The translations under genes were made by a program, and so were the position numbers. DNA of 64,000 bases from Mesorhizobium loti (lineage in GTDB: Bacteria; Pseudomonadota; Alphaproteobacteria; Rhizobiales; Rhizobiaceae), in the NCBI RefSeq assembly GCF_001510895.1, contig NZ_LPWA01000013.1, positions 62,001-126,000 of the forward strand. The letters are read 5' to 3'. This document shows positions 1-8,313 of this stretch, piece after piece. Below the pieces are notes generated by a model that saw nothing but the letters and a program-made list of their open reading frames with translations, searched no databases and had not been told where the DNA came from. The stretch's first letter is position 1. Each line of letters begins with the position of its first letter.

Positions 1-117
1 ACGGCGGATGGCTTCGCTGAGCACGGACGCGCTGCTCGCCGTCGCGCGCGCTCCCTCGCGAAAGCCGCCGGCGCGCGCCACGGCCAGGAATGCCTGGAGA
101 TCGTTGAGGTCAGCCAT
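1..117 (-). CDS. LysR-family transcriptional regulator, N-terminal fragment
   Basis: This gene reads leftward and is cut by the window edge, so only the first 39 codons are present. They begin MADLNDLQAFLAVARAGGF, followed by a helix-turn-helix-like stretch with SASVLSEAIRR. That is the usual opening of LysR-type regulators: a DLN(D/L)LxxFLAVA helix followed by the recognition helix. It is divergent from the aldo/keto reductase gene, with about 95 bp between the two starts. LysR proteins often control the divergent neighbour, so it may regulate that reductase (inference). The effector-binding domain lies outside the window. Confidence 0.85.
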   Translation of the reverse strand, partial: MADLNDLQAFLAVARAGGFREGARATASSASVLSEAIRR

Positions 118-211
118 TGTTCGCAAATCCGTACAAGCTGTTCCTATTATAGGTCATTATCGAAACAGCGGACATGACATATTTCCTTCGTCGACAGACA
201 GGAGAAACGAC

Positions 212-1084
212 ATGTCCAGCATCGACAAATCCGGCACTTACAAACTCGGCGGCCGCCCGGTCCGCCGCCTCGGCTATGGCGCCATGCAGCTTGCGGGCAA
301 AGGTGTGTTCGGTCCGCCGAAGGATCATGACGCGGCAATCGCGGTGCTGCGCGACGCAGTGGCGAGTGGGGTCAATCACATCGACACCAGCGACTATTAT
401 GGTCCTCATGTCACCAATCGGCTGATCCGCGAGGCGCTGGTGCCCTATCCCGACGATCTCGTCATCGTCACCAAGATCGGCGCCCGACGCGGCAGCGACG
501 CGTCTTGGCTGCCGGCCTATTCGCCGGAAGAGCTCAAGCAAGCCGTGCACGACAATCTGAGCAATCTCCGACTCGACGTGCTGGATGTCGTCAACCTTCG
601 CATCATGTTCGACACCCATGGCCCGGCAGAAGGTTCCATCGAAGCACCGCTGACGGCCCTGGCAGAACTTCAGCGGAAGGGTTTCGTGCGCCATATTGGG
701 CTCAGCAACGTCACCCGCGCGCAGATCGCGGAGGGCCGTCGCATCTGCGAGATCGTCTGCGTGCAGAACCAGTACAATCTGGCGCACCGGCAAGACGATG
801 CGCTGATCGACGAGCTTGCCCGCGACGGCATCGCCTATGTGCCGTTCTTCCCGCTCGGCGGCTTCAGCCCTCTGCAATCGTCGACCTTGTCAGGCGTCGC
901 GGAACGGCTCGGCGCGACCCCGATGCAGGTGGCGCTCGCCTGGCTGCTGCAGCGTTCGCCCAACATCCTGCTGATCCCGGGAACGTCGTCGGTCGGGCAT
1001 CTGCGGGAGAACCTCGCGGCGGCGGAGCTGGAGCTGTCGGCGGAGGTGCTCAGAGAGTTGGATGGCGTTGCGAAGGCGGCGTGA
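212..1084 (+). CDS. Aldo/keto reductase, YdbC type
   Basis: A 290-aa NADPH-dependent oxidoreductase of the aldo/keto reductase superfamily, closely resembling E. coli YdbC as I remember that sequence. Asp58 and Tyr62/63 lie in HIDTSDYYGPH and Lys88 in VIVTKIG, matching three of the four catalytic residues. The usual catalytic His is replaced by Arg130 in LDVVNLR, which is also the case in YdbC. The C-terminal LLIPGTSS cofactor-binding region is present. I chose the ATG at 212 because GGAGA lies just upstream and the similarity starts there; the reading frame itself stays open from position 8. The physiological substrate is unknown. Confidence 0.9.
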   Translation: MSSIDKSGTYKLGGRPVRRLGYGAMQLAGKGVFGPPKDHDAAIAVLRDAVASGVNHIDTSDYYGPHVTNRLIREALVPYPDDLVIVTKIGARRGSDASWLPAYSPEELKQAVHDNLSNLRLDVLDVVNLRIMFDTHGPAEGSIEAPLTALAELQRKGFVRHIGLSNVTRAQIAEGRRICEIVCVQNQYNLAHRQDDALIDELARDGIAYVPFFPLGGFSPLQSSTLSGVAERLGATPMQVALAWLLQRSPNILLIPGTSSVGHLRENLAAAELELSAEVLRELDGVAKAA

Positions 1085-1096
1085 GGCGCCGGGCTA

Positions 1097-1230
1097 ATCT
1101 GCCCCCTCGAGGGGGAGATGTCGCCGAAGGCGACAGAGGGGGTCGGTTCGACTGGGCGCGGCGCGGCAGATCGAGGTTGGCGCTCTGTACGAGACGACCC
1201 CTTCTAGCCTGCCGGCCATCTCCCCCTCAA
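1097..1230. repeat. RIME-like intergenic palindromic repeat
   Basis: This gene-free stretch has CCCCCTCGAGGGGGAGATG near its left end and GCCATCTCCCCCTC near its right end in opposite orientation. Between them are the hairpin GTCGCC/GGCGAC and an inverted pair of GACCCC/GGGGTC blocks. The same word set (ctccccc, gacaggag-like and gccggacat blocks) recurs at 33588-33742. It therefore belongs to a dispersed rhizobial intergenic repeat family rather than to a gene. With the next element it fills the 391 bp between the reductase stop and the phosphodiesterase stop. Confidence 0.7.
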
Positions 1231-1442
1231 GGGCAGGGCAATCGCATATGGAATTACCGAGTCTTTGCAACGGTTTAGTGGTTGCGAGACACGTTTGCAG
1301 GCGGCGGATCGCGGTATTGCGGCGGAATCGGATCGAGAACGGAATAGAATCAAACCGAGAACTGCCCGCGTCGACGATTTTCGTGGCACGCGGCCAAGTG
1401 TCTGGAAAACCAAGAAAATCGCCATATGCGATTCCCCTGCCC
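1231..1442. mobile_element. MITE-like element with 21-bp terminal inverted repeats
   Basis: A 212-bp segment is bounded by 21-bp inverted repeats at 1231-1251 and 1422-1442 that match at 20 of 21 positions (core AATCGCATATGG). The 10-mer CCCTCAAGGG occurs at both edges (1224-1233 and 1440-1449) and overlaps the arms by three bases. It could be a target duplication, or simply part of the palindromic host repeat. The interior has no convincing reading frame. The size, terminal repeats and lack of coding capacity fit a non-autonomous miniature element inserted into the neighbouring repeat (inference). Confidence 0.55.
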
Positions 1443-1475
1443 TCAAGGGGGGAGATCGCAGTTCCGGCGTCAGCT

Positions 1476-2534
1476 CTAATTAATGCTCGCCGTATGCGCC
1501 GGCTCAGCCTGCTTGATGTCCGTGGTGTAAGGCACTCGATACCCGTTCGCCGCCAGCCATTCGATCGCTGCCTTCGGCTCGTCGGTCTGGATGATGGTGG
1601 CGCCGCGGTCGACCCAAAAACCCCAGGCTTCGCGCGGCAGGCTGGCGGCGACCGCCAGTTCGTCGCCGCGGCCGCCGGCGAGGAAGCCGCCCGGTTTGTT
1701 GACGATGGCGTAAGTGTCGGCCCAGAGGTGCCAGTCGCCACGCACGGCAGTCGCCCGCATGCGGGTGCTGAACAGCGGGCCGCCGCTCGCGGTCAGCGTC
1801 TCGGCGCCATTGCGCCAGTTGATCAGCTCGATGGCGCGCGGCGCGAACGCCCTGTCGACATCACCGGCAAAACCGGCATCATGCACCGCGTCGTCGGCAA
1901 GGATCGGCATGAACTGAAAGCCGCCGCCGGCTTGGGCGAGCGCCACCTTGGCGGCATCGATGCGCTGGCGGTTCCACAGGTTCTCCTTGACGATCACCTG
2001 ATCGGCCATGCCGAGGTCGCGCGCTACCGCGATCATGCCGGGCAGGTCGGTCACCTCCAACTTGTTGTCGAGGTTGATCAGAATCCTGTCCTTGGTGGTC
2101 AGCAGCATTTCGCGCAGCGTCGACACCGGCTCGTTGGTGACGGCGCCGGTGCCCTCGATCACCAGCCGGCATCTCTTCAGCTCGGCCAGCGTATATTTCA
2201 CCACCTCGCCTTTGCAGGTGGTGGTGCGGTCGAGCCAGCTGTCATGCATGACGACGAACTCGCCGTCCTTCGAGCGCCTGATGTCGACCTCGACGATCTC
2301 GGCGCCGATCGCGATCGAACCCTCGACCGCGGCAAGCGAATTCTCGGCGTAAAGCGTCTTGCCGGCCTGCATGCTGCCGGCACGATGCGCGGCGATCATC
2401 ACGTGGTCGCGCCACTGATTGGCATGCTCGAAACGGTCGAGGATTTGGGCGGCACGCGTCTCGCCGGCTAAGGTCTGACTCGAGGCAGTCGCAAGCGTGG
2501 CGGACAGAAGAAGGCTCAGCCAGAGTGTTCGCAT
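1476..2534 (-). CDS. Glycerophosphodiester phosphodiesterase family protein, exported
   Basis: A 352-aa protein with an N-terminal signal peptide (roughly residues 1-24, hydrophobic LSLLLSATLATAS). The GDPD catalytic signature follows: His50-Arg51 in AAHRAG, Glu64-Asn65 in ENSL, Glu82/Asp84 in VEVDIRRSKDG and His97 in MHD. These residues form the metal-dependent active site that hydrolyses glycerophosphodiesters to glycerol 3-phosphate and an alcohol. The C-terminal half (about residues 180-352) is less typical but keeps TIIQTDEPKAAIEWL, the usual last strand of the TIM barrel. Periplasmic location is inferred. It is likely monocistronic, lying between repeats. Confidence 0.88.
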   Translation of the reverse strand: MRTLWLSLLLSATLATASSQTLAGETRAAQILDRFEHANQWRDHVMIAAHRAGSMQAGKTLYAENSLAAVEGSIAIGAEIVEVDIRRSKDGEFVVMHDSWLDRTTTCKGEVVKYTLAELKRCRLVIEGTGAVTNEPVSTLREMLLTTKDRILINLDNKLEVTDLPGMIAVARDLGMADQVIVKENLWNRQRIDAAKVALAQAGGGFQFMPILADDAVHDAGFAGDVDRAFAPRAIELINWRNGAETLTASGGPLFSTRMRATAVRGDWHLWADTYAIVNKPGGFLAGGRGDELAVAASLPREAWGFWVDRGATIIQTDEPKAAIEWLAANGYRVPYTTDIKQAEPAHTASIN

Positions 2535-2607
2535 CAGGGAATCGCTCCGTTCCGGGTCGGGACCCGGTTAGGCGATGCCCATGACAGGGCGGTGAACGAA
2601 GCCGGCT

Positions 2608-2705
2608 AAAGCGCGTCGCGCTGAAACGGAGCGACGCGCTTTAGGTCTTTGTTTTGATGCATGTCGTTGTCCCAGAACCGCTGCACACTTCTGGGCGACA
2701 TGCAT
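2608..2705. repeat. Bipartite palindromic intergenic repeat, copy 1
   Basis: Two inverted repeats lie in tandem. The first is a perfect 12-bp stem (AAAGCGCGTCGC at 2608-2619, its complement at 2631-2642). After a T-rich linker (gtctttgttttg) comes a second stem with outer arms ATGCATGTCG at 2657-2666 and its complement at 2696-2705, plus inner arms CCCAGAA/TTCTGGG. The same architecture recurs at 41263, 55384 and 59022. It lies in the gap between the convergent-side end of the acyltransferase gene and the phosphodiesterase start. Confidence 0.8.
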
Positions 2706-2716
2706 TAGCTGTTTGG

Positions 2717-3931
2717 TCAAATCCGCTTGGAAAGGCGGCGGAACCAGGCCAGCGCCGGCATTTCGACGAAGCGCCAGGTGAGCCAGGACACGATGATGAC
2801 GGCGATCAACATTGCCGCTAACGCCACGAAGCCGATCCATGGCGAACCGATGCCGAAGCCGGTCACCTGATCGCCGCGCAGGGTCATGTCACCGACAATC
2901 CCAAGCCCGAGCTTGCGCTCGATCAGGCCGCCGGCATTGATCATGCGCGCCTGGACGAAGATGTGGACCATGTAGATCGAGTAGGAGAGCGAGCCGAGCA
3001 GCAGCATCGGACGGCTGCGCAGTAGTGCGCTGATCAAGCCGCCCTCATGAGCGAAGAGGTAGAGCGCCAGCGCAAAGACGACGGGGGCTGCAATGCCGGC
3101 GTCGTTCGTTCCGGCGACCGAAACAAACATCCCGATCACCGCGATCATGGCGAGCTCGGCCAACGTCCAGGCGACGCGCCATGCCCCGCCGGCCTGCGCC
3201 TGTCGCGCCTCTGCAATGGAATCGTGCTGAAACCAGGCAAGCAGCGCACCGAGCGAGAAGCCGTAAAGGCAGCGGATGAAACCGAAATCGAAGGACACGT
3301 CCATATGACGGGTCGAGAAGGCAAGCAGGAAGAAAGGCGCCGTCACGGCCGCAGCGACGAACCATATCCAGGCGCGCCGGCCGGTCGCGAACACCACGCC
3401 GGCAAACAGCAGATAGGTGAAGAACTCGGCCGAGATGCTCCAGCTCGGCGCATTCCAGCTCAGATGATCCTCAACCCCCATGCCCTGCAGCAGCAGGAGA
3501 TTGGCGACGAGGCTTTTGAGATCGAAGCCACCGGTGAAGGGCGCCGCACCTGTTCCGTGAAGGGCCGGGAGCACAAGCCGGACCGCCTCGAAGGCGACGA
3601 AGGCGGCAAGCATCAAAAGATGCAGCGGGTAGATGCGGCCGAAACGCACCAGCGCGAAGCGGCCAAGCTCGCCCGGCTCACCCAGTCGGCTGCCGTAGGA
3701 GCTGGTTATTACGAAGCCCGAAAGCACGAAGAAGAAGTCGACGAACAGATAGGAGCCGCCGACAAAGGCGCTCTGCGAGATCATCGACGTCGTCGGAAAA
3801 TGGAACAGCGCCACAAGCAGCGCGCAGATGCCGCGCCAGGAATCCAGCACCAGGAAGCGCTCGCCGGCCACCGTGCCGGCGCGGGTCGCCGCCGGCGGGG
3901 GTGCGAGGTTGAGCAAGGCGACCTCGGTCAT
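2717..3931 (-). CDS. Acyltransferase 3 family integral membrane protein
   Basis: A 404-aa polytopic membrane protein of the acyltransferase 3 family, which transfers acyl groups (often acetyl or succinyl) onto surface sugars. The N-terminal RFLVLDSWRGICALLVALFH matches the family's LDxxRGxAxxxVxxxH start, whose Arg and His are functionally important. LFVDFFFVLSGFVI is the second signature. About ten hydrophobic segments follow, ending with a short basic tail. I placed the start at 3931 (MTEVALLN), where the family similarity begins; the open frame extends 52 codons further without support. The acceptor cannot be told from sequence. Confidence 0.87.
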   Translation of the reverse strand: MTEVALLNLAPPPAATRAGTVAGERFLVLDSWRGICALLVALFHFPTTSMISQSAFVGGSYLFVDFFFVLSGFVITSSYGSRLGEPGELGRFALVRFGRIYPLHLLMLAAFVAFEAVRLVLPALHGTGAAPFTGGFDLKSLVANLLLLQGMGVEDHLSWNAPSWSISAEFFTYLLFAGVVFATGRRAWIWFVAAAVTAPFFLLAFSTRHMDVSFDFGFIRCLYGFSLGALLAWFQHDSIAEARQAQAGGAWRVAWTLAELAMIAVIGMFVSVAGTNDAGIAAPVVFALALYLFAHEGGLISALLRSRPMLLLGSLSYSIYMVHIFVQARMINAGGLIERKLGLGIVGDMTLRGDQVTGFGIGSPWIGFVALAAMLIAVIIVSWLTWRFVEMPALAWFRRLSKRI

Positions 3932-4055
3932 AATGGTACAAATCCTGTGTTGCCATGGCACTCGGCGAGCGCCATTCCGTCTCCGCAAGCTGTGACTGGC
4001 ATGTTGCGTGCCGGTTCTGTAGTTGTGGCTGCCCGATGACAACCGAGGATCCGTA

Positions 4056-5057
4056 ATGGCGAATAAAGAGATCGACCACGCCTTCACCGCCCGCTCCAGG
4101 ACGGGCGCGTCGTTCGAGCCGACCTATGCCGGCGCGCTGTCGTTCATGCGGCGCAAATACACGAAGGACGTGAAGGGCGCGGACGCTGTCGTGTGGGGCA
4201 TTCCTTTCGACGCCGCCGTCACCAACCGGCCCGGCGCCCGCTTCGGGCCGCAGGCGATCCGCCGCGCCTCGGCGATCCTCGACAACGATCCGCAATACCC
4301 GTTCTCGCGCGACCTGTTCGAACAGCTCGCGGTGGTCGACTACGGGGATTGCCTGCTCGACAGTGGCAACCACCAGAAGACCCCCGGCACGATCGAGCGC
4401 GAGGCCGCCAAGATCCTGAAGTCAGGCGCTTTCCTTTTGACGCTTGGCGGCGATCATTTCATCACCTGGCCGCTGCTCAAGGCGCACGCCGCGATCCATG
4501 GGCCGCTGGCCCTGGTACAGTTCGACGCGCATCAGGACACCTGGCCGGATGACGGCAAGCGCATCGACCATGGCTCCTTCGTCGCCCGCGCGGTGAAGGA
4601 AGGCATCATCGATCCCGACCGCTCGATCCAGATTGGCATCCGCACGCATGCGCCGGATACGTTCGGCATCAAGATCCTCTATGGCCACGAGGTCGAGGAA
4701 ATGCGCGCCTCCGACATCGCCTACGCGATCGTCGACCGCACCGGCGGCAGGAAGACCTATCTCACCTTCGACATCGACTGCCTCGACCCGGCCTTCGCGC
4801 CCGGCACTGGCACGCCGGTGGCCGGTGGCCCGTCCTCGGCCAAGATGCTCTCGACACTGCGCCAGCTCGGCCAGGTCGATATCGTCGGCGCCGACGTCGT
4901 CGAGGTTGCGCCGGCCTATGATCATGCCGATATTACGGCGATCGCTGGATCGATCATTGCCATGCATTATCTTGGCCTGGTGGCCGAACGGAAGGCGCGG
5001 CTTGTGGACCTGAATAACGGCACTCATGCCGTACTACATAACGCCAACGGCATATAG
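4056..5057 (+). CDS. speB: Agmatinase / ureohydrolase family
   Basis: A 333-aa binuclear-manganese ureohydrolase, likely converting agmatine to putrescine and urea. The metal ligands are visible: His134 in GGDHF; Asp157, His159 and Asp161 in FDAHQDTW; Asp239 and Asp241 in TFDIDCLDP. DHGSF and the C-terminal EVAPAYDHADITAI are also typical. DAHQD has Gln where Thr, Cys or Ser is more usual, so a related guanidino substrate is possible. The ATG at 4056 has GAGG nine bases upstream. argC follows 29 bp downstream and may be co-transcribed. Confidence 0.88.
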   Translation: MANKEIDHAFTARSRTGASFEPTYAGALSFMRRKYTKDVKGADAVVWGIPFDAAVTNRPGARFGPQAIRRASAILDNDPQYPFSRDLFEQLAVVDYGDCLLDSGNHQKTPGTIEREAAKILKSGAFLLTLGGDHFITWPLLKAHAAIHGPLALVQFDAHQDTWPDDGKRIDHGSFVARAVKEGIIDPDRSIQIGIRTHAPDTFGIKILYGHEVEEMRASDIAYAIVDRTGGRKTYLTFDIDCLDPAFAPGTGTPVAGGPSSAKMLSTLRQLGQVDIVGADVVEVAPAYDHADITAIAGSIIAMHYLGLVAERKARLVDLNNGTHAVLHNANGI

Positions 5058-5086
5058 TCTTGAAATCGCAGGGAATTTGGTAACCG

Positions 5087-6019
5087 ATGAAACCGAAAAT
5101 CTTCATTGACGGCGAGCATGGCACGACAGGCCTGCAGATCAGGGCGCTGCTGGCCGACCGCGGCGACCTGGAGATCATCTCCATTCCCGCCGAGCGCCGC
5201 AAGGAAGCCGCGGCCCGGGCCGAATTCCTCAATGCCGCCGATGTCGCGATCCTCTGCCTGCCGGATGCCGCCGCCAAGGAGAGCGTGTCGCTGATCGAGA
5301 ACGACACGACAAAGGTCATCGACGCTTCGACCGCGCATCGCGTGGCTGAAGGCTGGGAATACGGTTTCGCCGAAATGGACAAGGATCAGGCGAGGAAGAT
5401 CGCCAGCGCGAAACGCATTGCCAACCCCGGCTGCTGGCCGCAGGGGCCGATCGCGACGCTGCGGCCGCTGGTCTCCGCTGGTCTGTTGCCCGCCGATTTC
5501 CCGGTCACCGTCAACGGCATTTCCGGCTATTCCGGCGGCGGCCGGCCGATGATCGAGGACTATGTCGGCAAGGGCGAGGACGCGCCGGAGTTCCTGCCCT
5601 ATGGCCTGACGCTGCAGCACAAGCATGTGCCGGAGCTCAGGACCTATGCGAAGCTGTCGCATGATCCGATCATGCAGCCGGCTGTCGGCAATTTCGCGCA
5701 AGGCATGATCACCGTCGTGCCGCTGCAACTCGGCGGCCTCGACCGGGTGCCGACGGGCGCCGAGCTTCATGCGGCGATCGCCGATCATTACGCCTCGATC
5801 GATGGCGGCGTGGTCGAGGTCGCGCCCTACACGCATATGGAGCGCATGCCTGAGATCGACCCGGAGGTCTATAACGGCACCAATCGGATGAAGGTCTATG
5901 TGTTCGCCAACGACGAGCGGGCGCAGGCGCTGCTGCTCGCCGTCTACGACAATCTCGGCAAGGGCGCCTCGGGTGCGGCGGTGCAGAACCTGGACCTGAT
6001 GCTCGGCCTCAAGCACTGA
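5087..6019 (+). CDS. argC: N-acetyl-gamma-glutamyl-phosphate reductase, type 2
   Basis: A 310-aa enzyme of arginine biosynthesis that reduces N-acetyl-glutamyl phosphate to the semialdehyde with NADPH. It is the short type-2 form: the N-terminus KIFIDGEHGTTGLQI is the nucleotide-binding loop, and catalytic Cys116 sits in ANPGCWPQG. ISGYSGGGR and the C-terminal GKGASGAAVQNLDLM helix are family hallmarks. The length is normal for the type. It lies between speB and a kinase gene that starts 7 bp after its stop, so the three genes may form one transcript. Confidence 0.94.
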   Translation: MKPKIFIDGEHGTTGLQIRALLADRGDLEIISIPAERRKEAAARAEFLNAADVAILCLPDAAAKESVSLIENDTTKVIDASTAHRVAEGWEYGFAEMDKDQARKIASAKRIANPGCWPQGPIATLRPLVSAGLLPADFPVTVNGISGYSGGGRPMIEDYVGKGEDAPEFLPYGLTLQHKHVPELRTYAKLSHDPIMQPAVGNFAQGMITVVPLQLGGLDRVPTGAELHAAIADHYASIDGGVVEVAPYTHMERMPEIDPEVYNGTNRMKVYVFANDERAQALLLAVYDNLGKGASGAAVQNLDLMLGLKH

Positions 6020-6025
6020 GCGGCG

Positions 6026-6859
6026 ATGCCGGCGTTTCCTGAGCGCTGGAAAGTCAGCGCTCCCGAGCTCATTGCCGAGACCTTCTCCAGCCGCATCTGG
6101 AAGGTGACGCGCGAGGACGGCTCGCCTGCGGTCGTCAAGGACCTGAAGCCCTTCGACGATGTCGCGGACGAGCTGCGCGGCGAGCATTTTCTTGCCTGGC
6201 GGCGCGGCGAAGGCACGGTGCGTTTGCTTGGCCGTGACGGCAATCGCATGCTGCTCGAATATGCAGGCGACCGGCTGTTGTCACAGCATCTCGCCGAGCA
6301 CGGCGACGATGCCGCTACCGCGATCGCGGCCGAGGTGATGGCAAGACTGCTCTCGTCTTCCGAACATCATCCGCCGCCGGACCTGCAGCCGTTGCGCGAC
6401 AGGTTTGTCAGCCTGTTTCGGGCAGCCAAAGCCGATCGCGATGCCGGCAAGGACACGCTTTACGTCGAAGCGGCGGCAATCGCCGAGCGGCTGCTTGCCG
6501 AACCGCATGACGTCAGGCCGCTGCATGGCGACCTGCACCACGACAACGTCCTGTTCGGGCCGCGCGGCTGGCTGGCGATCGATCCCAAGGGCGTGCTCGG
6601 CGACCCCGGCTTCGATGCGGCGAACATGTTCTACAATCCACTCGATCGCGACGACCTCTGCCTCGATCCGCGTCGCATCGCGCATATGGCCGAAGTGTTT
6701 GGAAAGACACTCGGGCAGTCTCCGCGCGCCGTCCTCGACCATGCGACCGCCTATGGCTGCCTGTCGGCCGCCTGGCACCGCGAGGACAGCAACGCAGTCG
6801 ATGAAAATCGCGAGCTGTCGATCGCCGAAGCGATCCGGACAGTCCGCCTCAGCCTCTGA
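6026..6859 (+). CDS. APH(6)-like aminoglycoside/hydroxyurea phosphotransferase family protein
   Basis: A 277-aa small-molecule kinase of the APH(6)/StrB family. The Brenner-like catalytic motif LHGDLHHDN (residues 166-174) and the metal-binding [16 protein letters not shown] (about 182-197) match this group, as does an AAxMFYNP-like stretch just after. Members include streptomycin 6-kinases, but most chromosomal copies in soil bacteria have no proven substrate, so resistance should not be assumed. The gene is convergent with ctaA and overlaps its stop by 11 bp. Confidence 0.82.
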   Translation: MPAFPERWKVSAPELIAETFSSRIWKVTREDGSPAVVKDLKPFDDVADELRGEHFLAWRRGEGTVRLLGRDGNRMLLEYAGDRLLSQHLAEHGDDAATAIAAEVMARLLSSSEHHPPPDLQPLRDRFVSLFRAAKADRDAGKDTLYVEAAAIAERLLAEPHDVRPLHGDLHHDNVLFGPRGWLAIDPKGVLGDPGFDAANMFYNPLDRDDLCLDPRRIAHMAEVFGKTLGQSPRAVLDHATAYGCLSAAWHREDSNAVDENRELSIAEAIRTVRLSL

Positions 6860-7981
6860 CGGCGATCTCGGTCGGCAGCGGATAAGCGCCCTTGGTGCCG
6901 CGCCAGTGCGCGGCGGCAAAGCCAAGCACCATCAGCGCGACGCCTTGATGGGTGAGCGCCATATGCAGCGGCACCTGCATCAGCAGCGTGCCGATGCCGA
7001 TCGAGGCCTGCACCAGCACCAGAAGGAACAGAAGCGTGGCGCGGCGGGCATGCGTGGTGCCGGGCTGGCGGCGCCATGTGGCGATCATGTGCCAGAGCGC
7101 CACGACAAAGAGCGTATAGGCGCCGACCCGGTGCACGAACTGCACCATCTTCGGATTCTCGAAGAAGTTCCGCCATGCCGGTTCGAGCAGCAGCAGGTCG
7201 GATGGGATCACCTTGCCGTCCATCAGCGGCCATGTGTTGTAGGAGAGGCCAGCATGGAGGCCGGCAACCAGCCCGCCGAGATAGATCTGGACCAGAGCCA
7301 AAAGCACGATCAAACCGGCGAGCCGCTGTGTCGAGCGGTCGGCGGCCGGCTCCGAATGCGGCGCAAGGCCCCGCGCGACCACCATGGTTGCGGTGAAGAT
7401 CAGCGCAGCGATCGTCAGGTGCGTCGCCAGCCGGTACTGGCTGACCGAGACGCGGTCGACCAGGCCCGATCCACCATCCACCAGCCGATGGCGCCCTGCA
7501 GGCCGCCAAGCAGAAGGATGCCGGCCAGTTTCGGCCCGAGGCCGCGTTCGATGCGGCGCGTCGCCCAGAAAAACAGCAGCGGCAGGGCAAAGACCGCGCC
7601 GACGCTGCGGGCGAGGATGCGGTGCACCCATTCCCACCAGAAGAGCGACTTGAAAGCCTCGATGCTCATGCCCTGGTTGAGCTCGGTGTATTGCGGGATC
7701 TGCTGGTAGCGCTGGAATTCTTCCTGCCATTCGGCATCGTTGAGCGGCGGAATCACGCCGTGGATCGGCCGCCATTCGGTGATCGACAGGCCGGAACCGG
7801 TAAGCCTGGTGGCGCCGCCAACCAACACCAGCGCGAACAGCACGAGCACCACGAAATAGAGCCAGCCGCGCACCAGCGCGCGGTTGCGCAGATCGCGGAC
7901 GCGGGCGGCGTATGGAGCCGTGGCGGTGATGGCAGCCATGGGAAGGTTCCCGGCAATTGAAACGCTGGATTGGTGGACCAT
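6849..7981 (-). pseudogene. ctaA: Heme A synthase (COX15/CtaA), frameshifted in this sequence
   Basis: Heme A synthase oxidises heme O to heme A for cytochrome aa3 oxidase; it is an inner-membrane protein with about eight helices. The N-terminal half reads in one frame ([37 protein letters not shown]) as far as GAIGWWMVD. The C-terminal half ([18 protein letters not shown] onward, with [14 protein letters not shown] and THQG) reads in another frame. Adding one base near 7468-7471 restores a normal protein of about 377 residues. All other motifs are intact, so sequence error is as likely as a true lesion. The start at 7981 has GAGG upstream; 7939 is an alternative start. Confidence 0.9.
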
Positions 7982-8091
7982 GACCGCCTCGCTGGCAAGG
8001 CCGCACAGCGCGGCACGCCGTCGCGCCGAACCTCGACGGTTGCGCGCGCCGCCCAATCAGCCTAAGCGAAGCTGCTCAACGGGACCGCGAC

Positions 8092-8307
8092 ATGCCCATT
8101 CGCCTGAAAAAGCTGATCGGAACCATCCTGCTGGTGGCGCTGGTCATCATCTACGCGCTGATCGCTTCGGCAATCGCGGTGACCAGGCTCGCGGAATATG
8201 GTTCGATGGCGCATTTCCTGTTCTTCCTGCTCAGCGGCCTGCTCTGGGTGCTGCCGGCGATGGGGATCATCAAATGGCTGATCCTGGAGTCGCCTCAGAA
8301 AGACTGA
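8092..8307 (+). CDS. DUF2842 family small membrane protein
   Basis: A 71-aa protein with two predicted membrane helices: TILLVALVIIYALIASAIAV and a second around FLFFLLSGLLWVLPAMGII. A short basic N-terminus (PIRLKK) and the WxxPxxxxIKWM-like end fit DUF2842, a family of small inner-membrane proteins of unknown function in alphaproteobacteria. It is divergent from ctaA, the arrangement I would expect if it were linked to respiratory-chain assembly, but that link is only inference. Its stop lies 6 bp from the convergent deacetylase stop. Confidence 0.8.
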   Translation: MPIRLKKLIGTILLVALVIIYALIASAIAVTRLAEYGSMAHFLFFLLSGLLWVLPAMGIIKWLILESPQKD

Positions 8308-8313
8308 GCCACC

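Noticed and set aside
6026..6859. Acquired antibiotic-resistance gene
   Set aside because: Although APH(6)-like, it sits in a core operon-like context with host-like composition and no mobile element nearby, so a housekeeping kinase is more likely.
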